Shown here: positions 27,957-36,692 of the stretch, in pieces
Layout: every line of letters starts with the position of its first letter
How positions within the stretch are numbered: the first letter of the stretch is position 1
Assembly (NCBI GenBank): GCA_016712045.1
Contig: JADJRV010000024.1
Coordinates: 24,380-88,379 of the forward strand
Length of the DNA: 64,000 bases
Source: Chloracidobacterium sp.
Lineage (GTDB): Bacteria > Acidobacteriota > Blastocatellia > Pyrinomonadales > Pyrinomonadaceae
Direction: 5' to 3'
The notes under the pieces: generated by a model
Databases searched by the model: none
Seen by the model: the letters and a program-made list of their open reading frames with translations, nothing else
Told to the model about the DNA's origin: nothing
Position numbers and translations under genes: made by a program

Positions 27957-28972
27957 ACGAACGATACAGTAGGCAAATATTATTTCGGGAGATCGGGAGC
28001 GAAGGACAGGAAAAACTCCTGAATTCCCGCGTGTTGCTGATCGGATGCGGGGCTCTAGGTGCCGCCCATGCCGAGATGCTTGCTCGTGCCGGGGTCGGAA
28101 AATTGCGGATCGTTGACCGCGATTTTGTCGAGTTCACAAACCTACAGCGACAGACCTTGTTCAAAGAGTCGGATGCCGCCGAGCGCCTACCAAAAGCCAT
28201 CGCGGCAAAAAATCGTATCGCTGAGATCAATTCCGAGATCGAGGTTGATGCGGTCATCGCTGATGTCAGCAATTCGAATATCGAATCGCTCATCGACGGA
28301 TGCGACCTGGTCATCGACGGCACGGATAATTTTCAGGTCCGCTATCTGCTCAACGACGCTTGTGTAAAAAACGGCGTGGCGTGGATATACGGTGCCGCCG
28401 TGTCGAGTTACGGCACGACGATGACGATCATCCCTGGCAAGACGCCGTGTCTGCGGTGTATTTTTGACGAAATGCCTGATGCCGGTTCGTCGCCAACGTG
28501 CGACACCGCGGGCATTATCATGCCGATAATTGCTACGGTTTCCGCAACGCAGGTTGCTGAGGCTCTAAAGATACTCGTCGGCGATACTGCTTCGCTTCAC
28601 GGTTCGTTGATGCAGTTCGACCTATGGGCGAATGACCGCCAGCGGATAAAGCTTGGCGAGCCAAACCCCGATTGCAAGACATGCGGCCAGCGTAATTTCG
28701 AATTTCTCGACGCCGATGCACAAGAGTTTTCCGCGGTTCTTTGCGGCCGCAATGCGGTTCAGTTAGCACCGCCGCAGGCAGTTGATCTCGACCTCGCCGC
28801 TCTCGCCGAACGTCTTCGTGCGATAGCCGAGGTGAAGCAAAACGAATATCTTGTGCGTTTCACCTCAGGCGAAAATGAAATGACCGTCTTTCGCGATGGC
28901 CGTGCGATCGTAAAGGGAACCGACGACATTTCAATGGCTCGCGGCTTGTACGCAAAATTTGTTGGGATTTGA
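27953..28972 (+). CDS. E1-like adenylyltransferase of the ThiF/MoeB/HesA family
   Basis: A 339-residue E1-like enzyme that should adenylate the C-terminal glycine of a ubiquitin-fold sulfur carrier (MoaD or ThiS type). It has the N-terminal YSRQILFREIG, the ATP-binding GCGALGAAHAEMLARAGVG, the DRDFVEFTNLQRQ segment and two CxxC zinc pairs (CLRC near 162 and CKTC near 236). The C-terminal 90 residues are a small beta-rich domain. The TTG start at 27953 overlaps the caspase stop. Sulfur-carrier activation (MoCo or thiamine) is the likely role; a role tied to the caspase is only possible. Confidence 0.82.
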   Translation: MNERYSRQILFREIGSEGQEKLLNSRVLLIGCGALGAAHAEMLARAGVGKLRIVDRDFVEFTNLQRQTLFKESDAAERLPKAIAAKNRIAEINSEIEVDAVIADVSNSNIESLIDGCDLVIDGTDNFQVRYLLNDACVKNGVAWIYGAAVSSYGTTMTIIPGKTPCLRCIFDEMPDAGSSPTCDTAGIIMPIIATVSATQVAEALKILVGDTASLHGSLMQFDLWANDRQRIKLGEPNPDCKTCGQRNFEFLDADAQEFSAVLCGRNAVQLAPPQAVDLDLAALAERLRAIAEVKQNEYLVRFTSGENEMTVFRDGRAIVKGTDDISMARGLYAKFVGI

Positions 28973-29025
28973 GATGATACTTTCTTGCCTCGGTTTTCGC
29001 CGTTTATAGGTGGAGGCACATTTCA

Positions 29026-30450
29026 ATGAAAGCTAAACCAAAAATTGTGATCGTCGGCGGTGGTTTTGGCGGGCTGTGGGCGGCTAAGGCTCTGGCAAAC
29101 AAACCGGTCGAGGTCACGTTGATCGACCGTAAAAATCACCACGTTTTCCAGCCGTTGTTGTACCAAGTTGCGACCGCCGTGCTTTCGCCCGGAGAGATCG
29201 CTCAGCCGATCCGACGCATTCTAGCCAAAGCAAAAAATATCGAGGTCATCCTTGGCGAGGTGACGGGTTTTGACAAAGAAAATTCTAATGCGATTCTGGC
29301 CGACGGTTCGCCTGTCGATTACGACTATCTGGTGATCGCCGCCGGGGCGAGGCATGCTTATTTTGGCCATGACGAGTGGGAACAGTGTGCACCCGGGCTC
29401 AAGACGATCGAGGACGCGGTCGAGATCCGCCGCCGTGTGCTGCTTGCTTTCGAGCAGGCCGAACGCGAGGCGTATCTTACCGGCGTTCAAAAACAGCTCA
29501 ATTTTGTGGTGGTGGGCGGCGGTCCCACCGGCGTCGAGCTGGCCGGAGCGATCGCTGACATTGCTCGTCAGGCGCTCGCAAAAGACTTTAAGGTGATCGA
29601 TACTCGCAAGACGAAGGTAATGCTGTTCGAAGGCTCCGACCGCGTGCTCGGCACATTTGCCGAGGAGCTGTCGATCAGCGCCAAAAAACAACTTGAGCAG
29701 ATCGGCGTCGATGTACGGCTAAACAGCTTTGTCACCGAGATCGAGCCCGGCCGCGTCAAGGTTGCCGATGAGTGGATCGATTGCGACGTGGTCTTGTGGG
29801 CAACGGGCGTTGCCGCTTCGCCGCTTGGAAAAGCCCTCGGCGTAGAGACGGATAAAGCCGGTCGTGTTGTCGTCGCAAAAGATCTTTCGCTAAATGGCTT
29901 TCCAAACGTATTTATCATCGGCGATATGGCTTCGCTCATGCAGGAAAGCGGCGAGCCGGTTCCCGGTGTCTCACCCGCCGCGATGCAGATGGGTACTGCG
30001 ACCGCGAACAATATTCTCAACGATCTCAAAGACAAGCCGCGTGAAAATTTTACCTATTGGGACAAGGGTACGATGGCGACGATCGGGCGCAGCAAGGCTA
30101 TTGCCGAAGCCGCCGGTATGAAGTTCAAAGGCTTTGTCGCGTGGCTGATGTGGCTGTTTCTGCACGTCTTTTTCCTGATCGGTTTTCGCAATCGCCTGGC
30201 AGTGATGTTCTCCTGGTTTTGGGCATATCTCACCCGCGAACGCAGCGCCCGTCTTATCACCGGCGACGCCGACGAAATGCGGGATGCGATGAAATTTCTT
30301 GAGGCCCGCTCCAAAAACAGCTCAAAGAAAAAGAATCAAACCCCGCCGAGGAGAGGGGGGGGGGGGCGGCCCCCCCCCCTTTCGGGGGGGGGGGGAGGGG
30401 GAAATTTAAATTTTTTTTTTTTTGCTACCTATCGCCAATACGATCAATGA
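29026..30450 (+). CDS. ndh: Type II NADH:quinone oxidoreductase (NDH-2); C-terminus corrupted
   Basis: A peripheral membrane flavoprotein that transfers electrons from NADH to quinone without pumping. The FAD-binding motif is IVGGGFGGLWAAK near residue 9, the NAD-binding motif VVGGGPTGVELAGA near residue 163, and the FAD contact VFIIGDMA near 297. A C-terminal amphipathic/hydrophobic stretch (WLMWLFLHVFFLIGF) fits membrane anchoring. The conserved protein ends near KNSSKKKNQ (about 30345). After that the reading frame crosses a low-complexity run of G, C, A and T (30350-30426), so the last 40 residues and the stop are unreliable. A ribosome site GTGGAGG precedes the ATG. Confidence 0.9.
   Translation: MKAKPKIVIVGGGFGGLWAAKALANKPVEVTLIDRKNHHVFQPLLYQVATAVLSPGEIAQPIRRILAKAKNIEVILGEVTGFDKENSNAILADGSPVDYDYLVIAAGARHAYFGHDEWEQCAPGLKTIEDAVEIRRRVLLAFEQAEREAYLTGVQKQLNFVVVGGGPTGVELAGAIADIARQALAKDFKVIDTRKTKVMLFEGSDRVLGTFAEELSISAKKQLEQIGVDVRLNSFVTEIEPGRVKVADEWIDCDVVLWATGVAASPLGKALGVETDKAGRVVVAKDLSLNGFPNVFIIGDMASLMQESGEPVPGVSPAAMQMGTATANNILNDLKDKPRENFTYWDKGTMATIGRSKAIAEAAGMKFKGFVAWLMWLFLHVFFLIGFRNRLAVMFSWFWAYLTRERSARLITGDADEMRDAMKFLEARSKNSSKKKNQTPPRRGGGGRPPPLSGGGGGGNLNFFFFATYRQYDQ
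30350..30426. other. Low-complexity homopolymer block, probable sequence artefact
   Basis: Runs of 12-13 G, 10 C, 13 G, then A/T and a run of 12 T follow each other within 77 bases, at the end of the NDH-2 gene. No biological repeat elsewhere in the window resembles it. A GC-rich terminator hairpin read badly by the sequencer would explain it. Confidence 0.6.
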
Positions 30451-32606
30451 ATAAATTTGTATATTTCACCATTTCTTCAGTACTGTTTTTGTTCGTTTCT
30501 GCCACGTTCGCCGCCGAGCCGTCCATCTGGTCGGTCAATTCGCGTGCCGACGTGCTCAAGGGCGATGCCCGAGGCGTGTCGATCGACGCCGACGGAACCA
30601 TCAGCCTCGCACCGAAGTTGACCGAGGTCTTTAAGACCGGCCAGTCGTACGTCTGGGCGAGCGTGTCGGATGCGGCCGGAAATGTTTTCCTCGGCACCGG
30701 TGGTGAAGGCAAGGTATTTAAGGTCACCGCGAACGGTACGGGTTCGATGCTTGCCGATCTCAACGAGCTGAATGTTTCGGCTCTCGCGATCGGCAGAGCC
30801 GGCGAACTTTACGCCGGAACATCGCCCGACGGCAAGGTCTATCGCATTGACGCAAGCGGCAAAGCCGACGTTTATTTCGACCCGAAAGAAAAATACATCT
30901 GGTCGCTCGTCGTACTTGCGGATGGCAGTCTCGCGGTCGGCACCGGCGACGGCGGCAAGATCTACAAAGTAAAAGCGGCAAATGCCACGCCCGAAGCTTC
31001 TCTGCTCTTTGACACCAGCGAATCACACATTATCTCGCTCGCCGCAGACAAGCAGGGAAATCTCTACGCCGGAACAGACGGAAACGGCATCGTGATGAAA
31101 TTTGGACCGGACGGCAAGCCTTTTGGTTTACTCGATTCTTCGCTGCGTGAGATACACGAACTTGCGATCGGGCCTGACGGTTCAGTCTATGCACTCGCAC
31201 TCGCGGAGTCGGTATCGGCTCCAAGACCCGCTGACGCCGCCGCCGCTCCGGCCGCTACCGAAAGCAAAACAGTCTCCGTCGAAAAGCCAAATGCAACGAC
31301 ACCAGAAGCACCAGCCAAAAGCCGCTACGACCTAAAAGAAGCAAAATCCGCCGTTTATCGCATTTTGCCCGACGGAGCGACCGATATTATCTGGGCTTCC
31401 GGGACAGTCGTTGGATTTTCGATTTATGCTCATCAGACGGGCAACGGCGTGCTTATCGGAACTTCGGATAAGGGGCGTATCTACAACGTGACCAACGAAG
31501 GGCGCGAAACGCTAGCTCTGCAGACCGACGCCAGCCAGATCTCGACGATACATTCATCCGGCAGCGGACTCATCGCGACTTCGAGCAATCAGGGTTCGCT
31601 CTTTCGTTTCGGGCCTGAGACGGTTGCTGAGGGAAGTTATGACTCAGCGATCCTGGACGCAAAAGGAAGTGCGACTTGGGGACGCGTTTGGTGGCGTTCG
31701 AGTGGGAGCGTGACGATTCAGACACGCACTGGCAACACCGAAAAAGCTGACGAAACGTGGAGCGGCTGGAGCATCGCCGCGACCGACCCAAAGGGAGCAC
31801 AGATCGCGAGCCCAAAGGCAAAATATCTGCAATGGCGTGCTGTGCTGAAAGCGTCGGGTGCGACGCTGAGCGAGGTCAATGTCGCATTTGTCGCCCGCAA
31901 TATCGCACCTGAGGTGCTGTCGATCAGCGTCTTACCGACCAACGTCGGCCTCGCGGCAAATCCGCCGATGCAGATCGACCCTAACATTGAACTTACCGGA
32001 CTCGATCCGGCGGCGTTTGGGATCCCCGTAGTTGCCGTGCCGCCACGCCGAGTCTATCAACGAGGTGCGACCGCTCTGCAATGGACGGCGGAGGACCGCA
32101 ACGGCGATAAAGTCGTCTATGACGTCTATTACAAAGAGGTCGGCGATGCAGCGTATAAGCTACTGCGGGGCGATCTGACTGATAATTTCATCTCGATCGA
32201 CGGCCAATCGTTGGCGGATGGGCGTTATATTTTCAAGATCGTCGCTCGCGATACGCCGTCAAATCCGATTACAACAGCTCTGTCAGGTGAACGTGCGACC
32301 GAACCGATCGACATCGACAACACCGCACCGGCCGTCACACCTTTTGGCACCGCTCAGATTACGGGTGACAAAGCTCGGGTGACGTTCGACGCGACGGATG
32401 CTGCAAGCTATCTGACCCGCGCTGAATACAGCGTCAATGGCAGCGAATGGAAACCGGTCTATTCAGATGACGGTATCTCGGACGGGCCGCGTGAGCGTTA
32501 CACGATCGAGATCGCCGTGCCGACAGCCGGCGAATACGCCGTGACGATACGTGTCTATGATGTGAACGGGAATTCCGGCAACGCCCGCGTGGTAATTAGG
32601 AAATAG
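30447..32606 (+). CDS. Secreted beta-propeller protein with a C-terminal Ig/FnIII-like region
   Basis: A 719-residue protein. The signal peptide (VYFTISSVLFLFVSATFA) is followed by about seven repeats with the pattern G..YAGT..DGKVYRID..G (e.g. FLGTGGEGKVFKV, YAGTSPDGKVYRI, AVGTGDGGKIYKV), a propeller of YVTN/SMP-30-like blades. A Pro/Ala-rich stretch interrupts the propeller near residue 265. The C-terminal third (from about 500) has beta-sandwich features (DGRYIFKIVARD and GEYAVTIRVYDVNGN). It is probably an exported binding or scaffold protein. It directly follows ndh. Confidence 0.72.
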   Translation: MNKFVYFTISSVLFLFVSATFAAEPSIWSVNSRADVLKGDARGVSIDADGTISLAPKLTEVFKTGQSYVWASVSDAAGNVFLGTGGEGKVFKVTANGTGSMLADLNELNVSALAIGRAGELYAGTSPDGKVYRIDASGKADVYFDPKEKYIWSLVVLADGSLAVGTGDGGKIYKVKAANATPEASLLFDTSESHIISLAADKQGNLYAGTDGNGIVMKFGPDGKPFGLLDSSLREIHELAIGPDGSVYALALAESVSAPRPADAAAAPAATESKTVSVEKPNATTPEAPAKSRYDLKEAKSAVYRILPDGATDIIWASGTVVGFSIYAHQTGNGVLIGTSDKGRIYNVTNEGRETLALQTDASQISTIHSSGSGLIATSSNQGSLFRFGPETVAEGSYDSAILDAKGSATWGRVWWRSSGSVTIQTRTGNTEKADETWSGWSIAATDPKGAQIASPKAKYLQWRAVLKASGATLSEVNVAFVARNIAPEVLSISVLPTNVGLAANPPMQIDPNIELTGLDPAAFGIPVVAVPPRRVYQRGATALQWTAEDRNGDKVVYDVYYKEVGDAAYKLLRGDLTDNFISIDGQSLADGRYIFKIVARDTPSNPITTALSGERATEPIDIDNTAPAVTPFGTAQITGDKARVTFDATDAASYLTRAEYSVNGSEWKPVYSDDGISDGPRERYTIEIAVPTAGEYAVTIRVYDVNGNSGNARVVIRK

Positions 32607-32612
32607 TGGATC

Positions 32613-32698
32613 AACAGCCGATGACGCGGATGAAGCAGATAAAGATAATCTGGTCCTACCTTTTTCATATCCGCCTTATCCGCGTCCATCTGCGGTTA
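32613..32698. repeat. Long imperfect hairpin (GATGACGCGG word)
   Basis: The left arm (32613-32645) and right arm (about 32661-32698) are near complements, with GATGACGCGGATGAAG against CTTATCCGCGTCCATC. This is the third member of the phased-hairpin class. It occupies the intergenic space with a TGGTCC element next to it. Confidence 0.65.
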
Positions 32699-32704
32699 AT
32701 ATAT

Positions 32705-32743
32705 TTTTGGTCCACCTTGGTCCACCTGGTCCGGACCGGACCA
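32705..32743 (+). repeat. TGGTCC element, copy 1
   Basis: Two TTGGTCCACC units are followed by the near-palindrome TGGTCCGGACCGGACCA. The same element occurs inverted at 39674-39710 and extended at 57843-57901. It ends 14 bases before the SDR start codon. Confidence 0.8.
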
Positions 32744-32756
32744 GAAAAATGAGAAT

Positions 32757-33590
32757 ATGTTGGATAACAAAAGTGTAGCGGTTATTACTGGAGCGGCGTC
32801 GGGTATTGGGCGGGCTTTGGCGGTTCGGCTTGCGGCGGAAAAGATCGCGGGAATAGCGATCACAGATGTCAATGAGCAGGGGCTTGCCGAGACTACTGCA
32901 ATGGTTGAGGCGACCGGCGTTCCTGTCTCAACACACTTCACGGACGTATCCGATCTGAAACAAGTCCAACAACTTGCCGATGATGTAGTCACCCGTCACG
33001 GCCGCGTTACACATCTCATTAACAACGCCGGAGTCGGCGTGATGGGCACATTTGAGCAGCTTTCGATCGAGGATCTCGAGTGTCTGATGGGCATCAACTA
33101 CTGGGGCGTGATCTATGGCTGTAAAGTATTTTCACCGATCCTCAAACAGCAAGAGTCTGCACATATCCTAAATGTTTCGAGCGTCTTTGGGCTGATCGCA
33201 CCTGAGGAACAGACGGCATATTGTTCGTCAAAATTTGCCGTTCGTGGATTCACCGAGAGCCTGCGGCACGAGATGGCGGGGACGAACGTTACAGTTCAGT
33301 GCATTCACCCCGGCGGCATCAAAACCAACATCGCCCGCAACTCCCGCGTCGGTGCCGAAACGCCCGACGAGTGGAAACAGCAGGGAGCCAAATTCTTTGA
33401 CAAGGTCGCCAAGACCTCGCCCGAAACCGCCGCCGACGTGATCGTAAAAGGTATAAAAGACAAAAATCCCCGCATCCTCATCGGCCAGGACGCATTTCTT
33501 ATCAGTATGTTTTCGAGATTGTTCCCGCGTCGATATCTAAGCGTGATCGAACGCCTCGCCGGCCACAAGATGAGCCTGAGAAAGAAATAA
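32757..33590 (+). CDS. Short-chain dehydrogenase/reductase (SDR)
   Basis: A 277-residue classic SDR. The cofactor motif is TGAASGIGRAL near residue 12, then NNAGVG near 90, the catalytic Ser in NVSSVFG near 142 and YCSSK (Tyr/Lys) near 157. Asp after the second strand (ITDV) suggests NAD preference, though this is weak evidence. The substrate cannot be inferred. It is convergent with the zinc-ribbon gene, two bases apart. Confidence 0.87.
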   Translation: MLDNKSVAVITGAASGIGRALAVRLAAEKIAGIAITDVNEQGLAETTAMVEATGVPVSTHFTDVSDLKQVQQLADDVVTRHGRVTHLINNAGVGVMGTFEQLSIEDLECLMGINYWGVIYGCKVFSPILKQQESAHILNVSSVFGLIAPEEQTAYCSSKFAVRGFTESLRHEMAGTNVTVQCIHPGGIKTNIARNSRVGAETPDEWKQQGAKFFDKVAKTSPETAADVIVKGIKDKNPRILIGQDAFLISMFSRLFPRRYLSVIERLAGHKMSLRKK

Positions 33591-33592
33591 CC

Positions 33593-34120
33593 TTACTTTT
33601 TCGGCAAAGTCATCGTCTTTCCCTCAGAGTCCATTTCGAGGTGACGAGTCGTGCCGTCGGTGACGCTCGGCGGGACGAGGTCGCCTGTCTTGTAACGGCT
33701 CTCCGGTGCTACCCATTCGGTTTGAGCAGCCGGCAGAGAAGTGTTTTGCCCGCCAGAAACTTGTGGTGTTTCGGCCCCGGGATTATAGACGGTTCCGCCC
33801 CTTTCAACGCGGCGTATCTGTAGATACTGGGCGATACCTGCACCTAGGCTGGTAAAAGCTGGGATCAACATCCAAAACCACCATCCACGTCCGATAGAGA
33901 ACGACAGAGCGATCGACACTGCCAAAAAAGCAACGCCCGTAAAGATCTTGGTCATCGCGCTTTCGTAGCTGATCGGTTTGCCTTTGTGGTTGACCAAACG
34001 CTGCGGAGCGGACGGAGCAGGCGACGACAAGGCCTGTGAGACATTGCCGAGATCGGTACCGCAACTACGGCAGAATTTGCCTGTTTCGGGATTTTGCTGG
34101 CCGCATTTTGGACAAAACAT
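33593..34120 (-). CDS. Zinc-ribbon membrane protein, function unknown
   Basis: A 175-residue protein. The N-terminus is a zinc ribbon (CPKCGQQNPETGKFCRSCG), followed by a Pro/Ala/Ser linker and two hydrophobic segments (IFTGVAFLAVSIALSFSI and WWFWMLIPAFTSLGAGIA). The C-terminus is soluble and Pro-rich. This layout is common in small bacterial membrane proteins of unknown role; a similar N-terminal ribbon occurs at 36693. Confidence 0.65.
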   Translation of the reverse strand: MFCPKCGQQNPETGKFCRSCGTDLGNVSQALSSPAPSAPQRLVNHKGKPISYESAMTKIFTGVAFLAVSIALSFSIGRGWWFWMLIPAFTSLGAGIAQYLQIRRVERGGTVYNPGAETPQVSGGQNTSLPAAQTEWVAPESRYKTGDLVPPSVTDGTTRHLEMDSEGKTMTLPKK

Positions 34121-34166
34121 AATGTTAGTGAACAGTGAGAAGAACTCAAGTTTCTAATTTCTTTAT

Positions 34167-34200
34167 TCTGACTACTGACTACTGACTACAGGCTACTGAC
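34167..34200. repeat. Heptamer tract 5 (CTGACTA word) at the 3' end of rlmB
   Basis: CTGACTA is repeated in 7-base phase three times plus a variant (CAGGCTACTGAC). On the minus strand it encodes the last residues and stop of RlmB (SVACSQ-stop). Confidence 0.75.
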
Positions 34201-35060
34201 TTCTCCCGCTGCCGTTTCGCTTCAAACAGTATTACGCCGGCGGCGACTGACACGTTCAACGAATCTATTTTTCCATACATCGGTATTTTTACCAACACAT
34301 CACAGTTTTCCGCGACCAAACGGTGCAAACCGCTGCCTTCACCGCCGAGCACCAATGCCGATGGCCGTGTCCAATCCCAGTCGGTGTATGACATCTCCGC
34401 ATCGGCACTCGTGCCGACGACCCAGACATCTTTCTCTTTGAGCTTTTCGATAAAGCGGTTGAGGTTTGGCGTTTTGGTGACGCTGACGTATTCGATCGCA
34501 CCGGCGGAGGATTTGGCGACCGTGTCGTTGAGCCCGACGGCACGGCGTTCCGGAATGACAACGCCATCGACACCGGAGCATTCGGCGACACGCAGGATCG
34601 CACCCAGATTTCGAGGGTCTTCGACACCGTCGAGCACCATGAACAGCGGCGTCTCAGACGCGGCTTCGAGCATCGCTTCGGCATCAACATAGTCTGCTGC
34701 GGCCGAAAACGCCATCACCCCCTGATGATTTACGCCCGGTTCGAGATTTTTTTCAAACGTCTCACGTGTCACGCGGCTCCATGCGATCGACCGCGCGCGA
34801 CAAATATCGATGATCTCAGACAGGCGATGCTCTTTTGCTCCGTCCGCGACGATCACTTTATCGACACGCCGATTATCTGCCCGCAAAGCCTCAAGCACCG
34901 GCGAGAGGCCGTAGATGAGGGATGAGGACGGAGGGCGGAGGGATGAGGGCTTTTGTTCATCCCTTCGAGATGGTCTGCCCCTTCCCTCGTCTCTTGTTCC
35001 TCGTCCCTTGTCCCTAAATCCGTGTCCCTTTCCTTTCATCCCTCTGCCCTCATCCCTCAT
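34179..35060 (-). CDS. rlmB: 23S rRNA 2'-O-methyltransferase RlmB/TrmH-like, both ends made of repeat sequence
   Basis: A SPOUT-class methyltransferase. The N-terminal substrate domain begins near IYGLSPVLEALRAD. The trefoil knot shows LDGVEDPRNLGAILR, ERRAVGLNDTVAKSSAGA, LVLGGEGSGLHRL and SLNVSVAAGV, the three RlmB/TrmH motifs. From the ATG at 35060 about 50 residues precede the conserved start; they are Arg/Gly/Glu/Ser-rich (RDEGRG, SSLRPPSSS) and are encoded by 7-base repeats. No other ATG lies in frame after 35039. The C-terminal six residues are also repeat-encoded. The start codon overlaps the upstream gene's stop. Confidence 0.82.
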   Translation of the reverse strand: MRDEGRGMKGKGHGFRDKGRGTRDEGRGRPSRRDEQKPSSLRPPSSSLIYGLSPVLEALRADNRRVDKVIVADGAKEHRLSEIIDICRARSIAWSRVTRETFEKNLEPGVNHQGVMAFSAAADYVDAEAMLEAASETPLFMVLDGVEDPRNLGAILRVAECSGVDGVVIPERRAVGLNDTVAKSSAGAIEYVSVTKTPNLNRFIEKLKEKDVWVVGTSADAEMSYTDWDWTRPSALVLGGEGSGLHRLVAENCDVLVKIPMYGKIDSLNVSVAAGVILFEAKRQREKSVACSQ

Positions 35061-35062
35061 CT
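34915..35062. repeat. Heptamer tract 6: long inverted GATGAGG / CCTCATC array
   Basis: 34915-34952 carries GATGAGG-GATGAGG-ACGGAGG-GCGGAGG-GATGAGG. 34985-35062 carries eleven consecutive 7-base units such as CCTCGTC, CCTTGTC, CCTCTGC and CCTCATC. The two halves are complementary, with a 30-base non-repeat centre. It covers the 5' end of rlmB and the last codons of the upstream gene. Confidence 0.8.
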
Positions 35063-36061
35063 TTCAAAAGTTGCCACTGCAGCCGCGAATATTTTGTAAA
35101 TTGCAGCACATTGCTGGACGATGCGACGCTGCCAAATCCTGCCCGTCCAAACCCGGCCCGTTGTCGGCCTTTAGCATCGCGGCGAGCATCGACCTCCCAA
35201 ACGTCTGCAACCGTGTGTCGGATCGATACATAGTCGGCGATGAGCCGCGCATTCGGAGCATTTTCTTTTAGCAACAACTGCAAGTCGTCGAATATTTTCA
35301 CTCGCAAGCAATCCCTTGTCTTCCCCTAGACACGAGAAATCAAACCCTGCAAGGTTTACACGAAACCCTTTTGCGTCGCTCCGACTGTAAATATCGATCA
35401 CGGCCTCATCGGACGCGGTTTCAGTCTCGTAGAGCAGTTTCGTCTTGCCGCCACGGCCTTTCTTTTCGAGCAGATCGACCTTACTTTTCGACAGCATACC
35501 TGTGACGATCAGTGCCAATTCATCTGCCGGTATCGCGGTTACCTCACGCGTATTGAAATCAATAATAGAAATAACTCCATCGTTAATGTCGATGCCGCTC
35601 GTCCGCACTGGTAGATCGTCTGCATTGAGGTTTTCGTCAGTCACCATAGAGCACTCAAAGCCAAGATCACTGAACCGCGATATCAATAAGTCAGCTTCTG
35701 CAACGCTTTCAATACGAGCAACCGGCAAAGGCGTTTTGGCGGTCAAGATCTCTTCGAAAAACGGCGTTTCGATCTGTAACAATGCGGCAGCCTTTTTGAC
35801 GTCGGCGCCACTATTCGCCGAATGCAGGATCACATTAAATCCCTTTTCCCAAGCTTCGAGCTTGCGGGAGATCGGGCTAATGCCATCAGCATATTCCGCT
35901 TTAACCGCCAGCCCACCGCCGCAGTACATACATTTCAAACGGTTCGGCGGATTTTTGCGGCTACAAGAATCGCAATCGATCATCTCATCGGCTTTGAAGG
36001 CGATATTCTCCGTCTGGATGAGCGGGTCGAACGCAGGCTGAGTTTCGGGCGTGTCTGCCAT
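35050..36061 (-). CDS. Zinc-ribbon protein of unknown function, one apparent frameshift
   Basis: About 337 residues from the ATG at 36061. An early zinc ribbon (CDSC and CMYCGGG, residues 32-52) is followed by a mixed alpha/beta region with two repeated-looking segments (FFEEILTAKTPLPVARIES and ISRFSDLGFECSMVTDENL). The C-terminal region FRVNLAGFDFSCLGEDKGLLA continues, after a frame change near 35285, as LLLKENAPNARLIADYVSIR to a basic end. No family recognised. The stop codon lies in the heptamer tract and overlaps the rlmB start by 11 bases, so they probably form an operon. Confidence 0.62.
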
Positions 36062-36139
36062 AACAAGTGGGAATTTTAGCATTTTCACCCTGAAATTGCT
36101 TGACCGCACCGCCCGCTCAGGGCAAACTGGAAAGGCATA

Positions 36140-36514
36140 ATGAAACTTTTCACCGTCGAAGAGGCAAACGCTTTACTGCCCGAAATAACCCCAAAGCTAC
36201 AGTCGATACGCAGCTTATATTCGCATATAAACGAGATGCGTGACGGTGCCCGTGCGGCGGCCGGTGCGTCCGAATTTGGCGGCGGCATGGCTGGCGGGAC
36301 GGGCTACGTCAACACGCTATATAAGGTTGGCAAGCTCACCACAGAGATGAGTGACCTCGGCGTCGAGCTAAAAGATTACACCAGCGGGCTGATCGATTTC
36401 CCAAGCATGCGTGGGGGTCGCGTCGTTTTGCTCTGCTGGATGCTCGGCGAGGGTGATGAGATCGAATGGTGGCACGAAACCGATGGAGGATTTGCCGGAC
36501 GGCAACCATTGTAG
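36140..36514 (+). CDS. DUF2203 family protein
   Basis: A 124-residue soluble protein with the family opening FTVEEANALLPEI, a helical middle, and the conserved end GRVVLLCWMLGEGDEIEWWH. DUF2203 proteins are widespread and uncharacterised. It stands alone, divergent from the zinc-ribbon gene, with only 78 bases for both promoters. Confidence 0.85.
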   Translation: MKLFTVEEANALLPEITPKLQSIRSLYSHINEMRDGARAAAGASEFGGGMAGGTGYVNTLYKVGKLTTEMSDLGVELKDYTSGLIDFPSMRGGRVVLLCWMLGEGDEIEWWHETDGGFAGRQPL

Positions 36515-36692
36515 AGATTTCCACAGGGCGCTTTATGCATGTGCGCGCCTACTTTCCCGGATAACGATCAAACCACCAAAAACTTTAAAGTTTACTGCGC
36601 TTTAGTGTTGACTGCTTAAAGTAAATACTGATATCATCGCTTTGCTTTTCAGTAATTGCGCTTAAACTAACTCAGCAACCACACCTACGCCT

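Noticed and set aside
26841..28972. Antiviral CBASS- or gasdermin-type defence operon
   Set aside because: The caspase has a signal peptide, and there is no cyclase, gasdermin or sensor; the E1 resembles MoeB.
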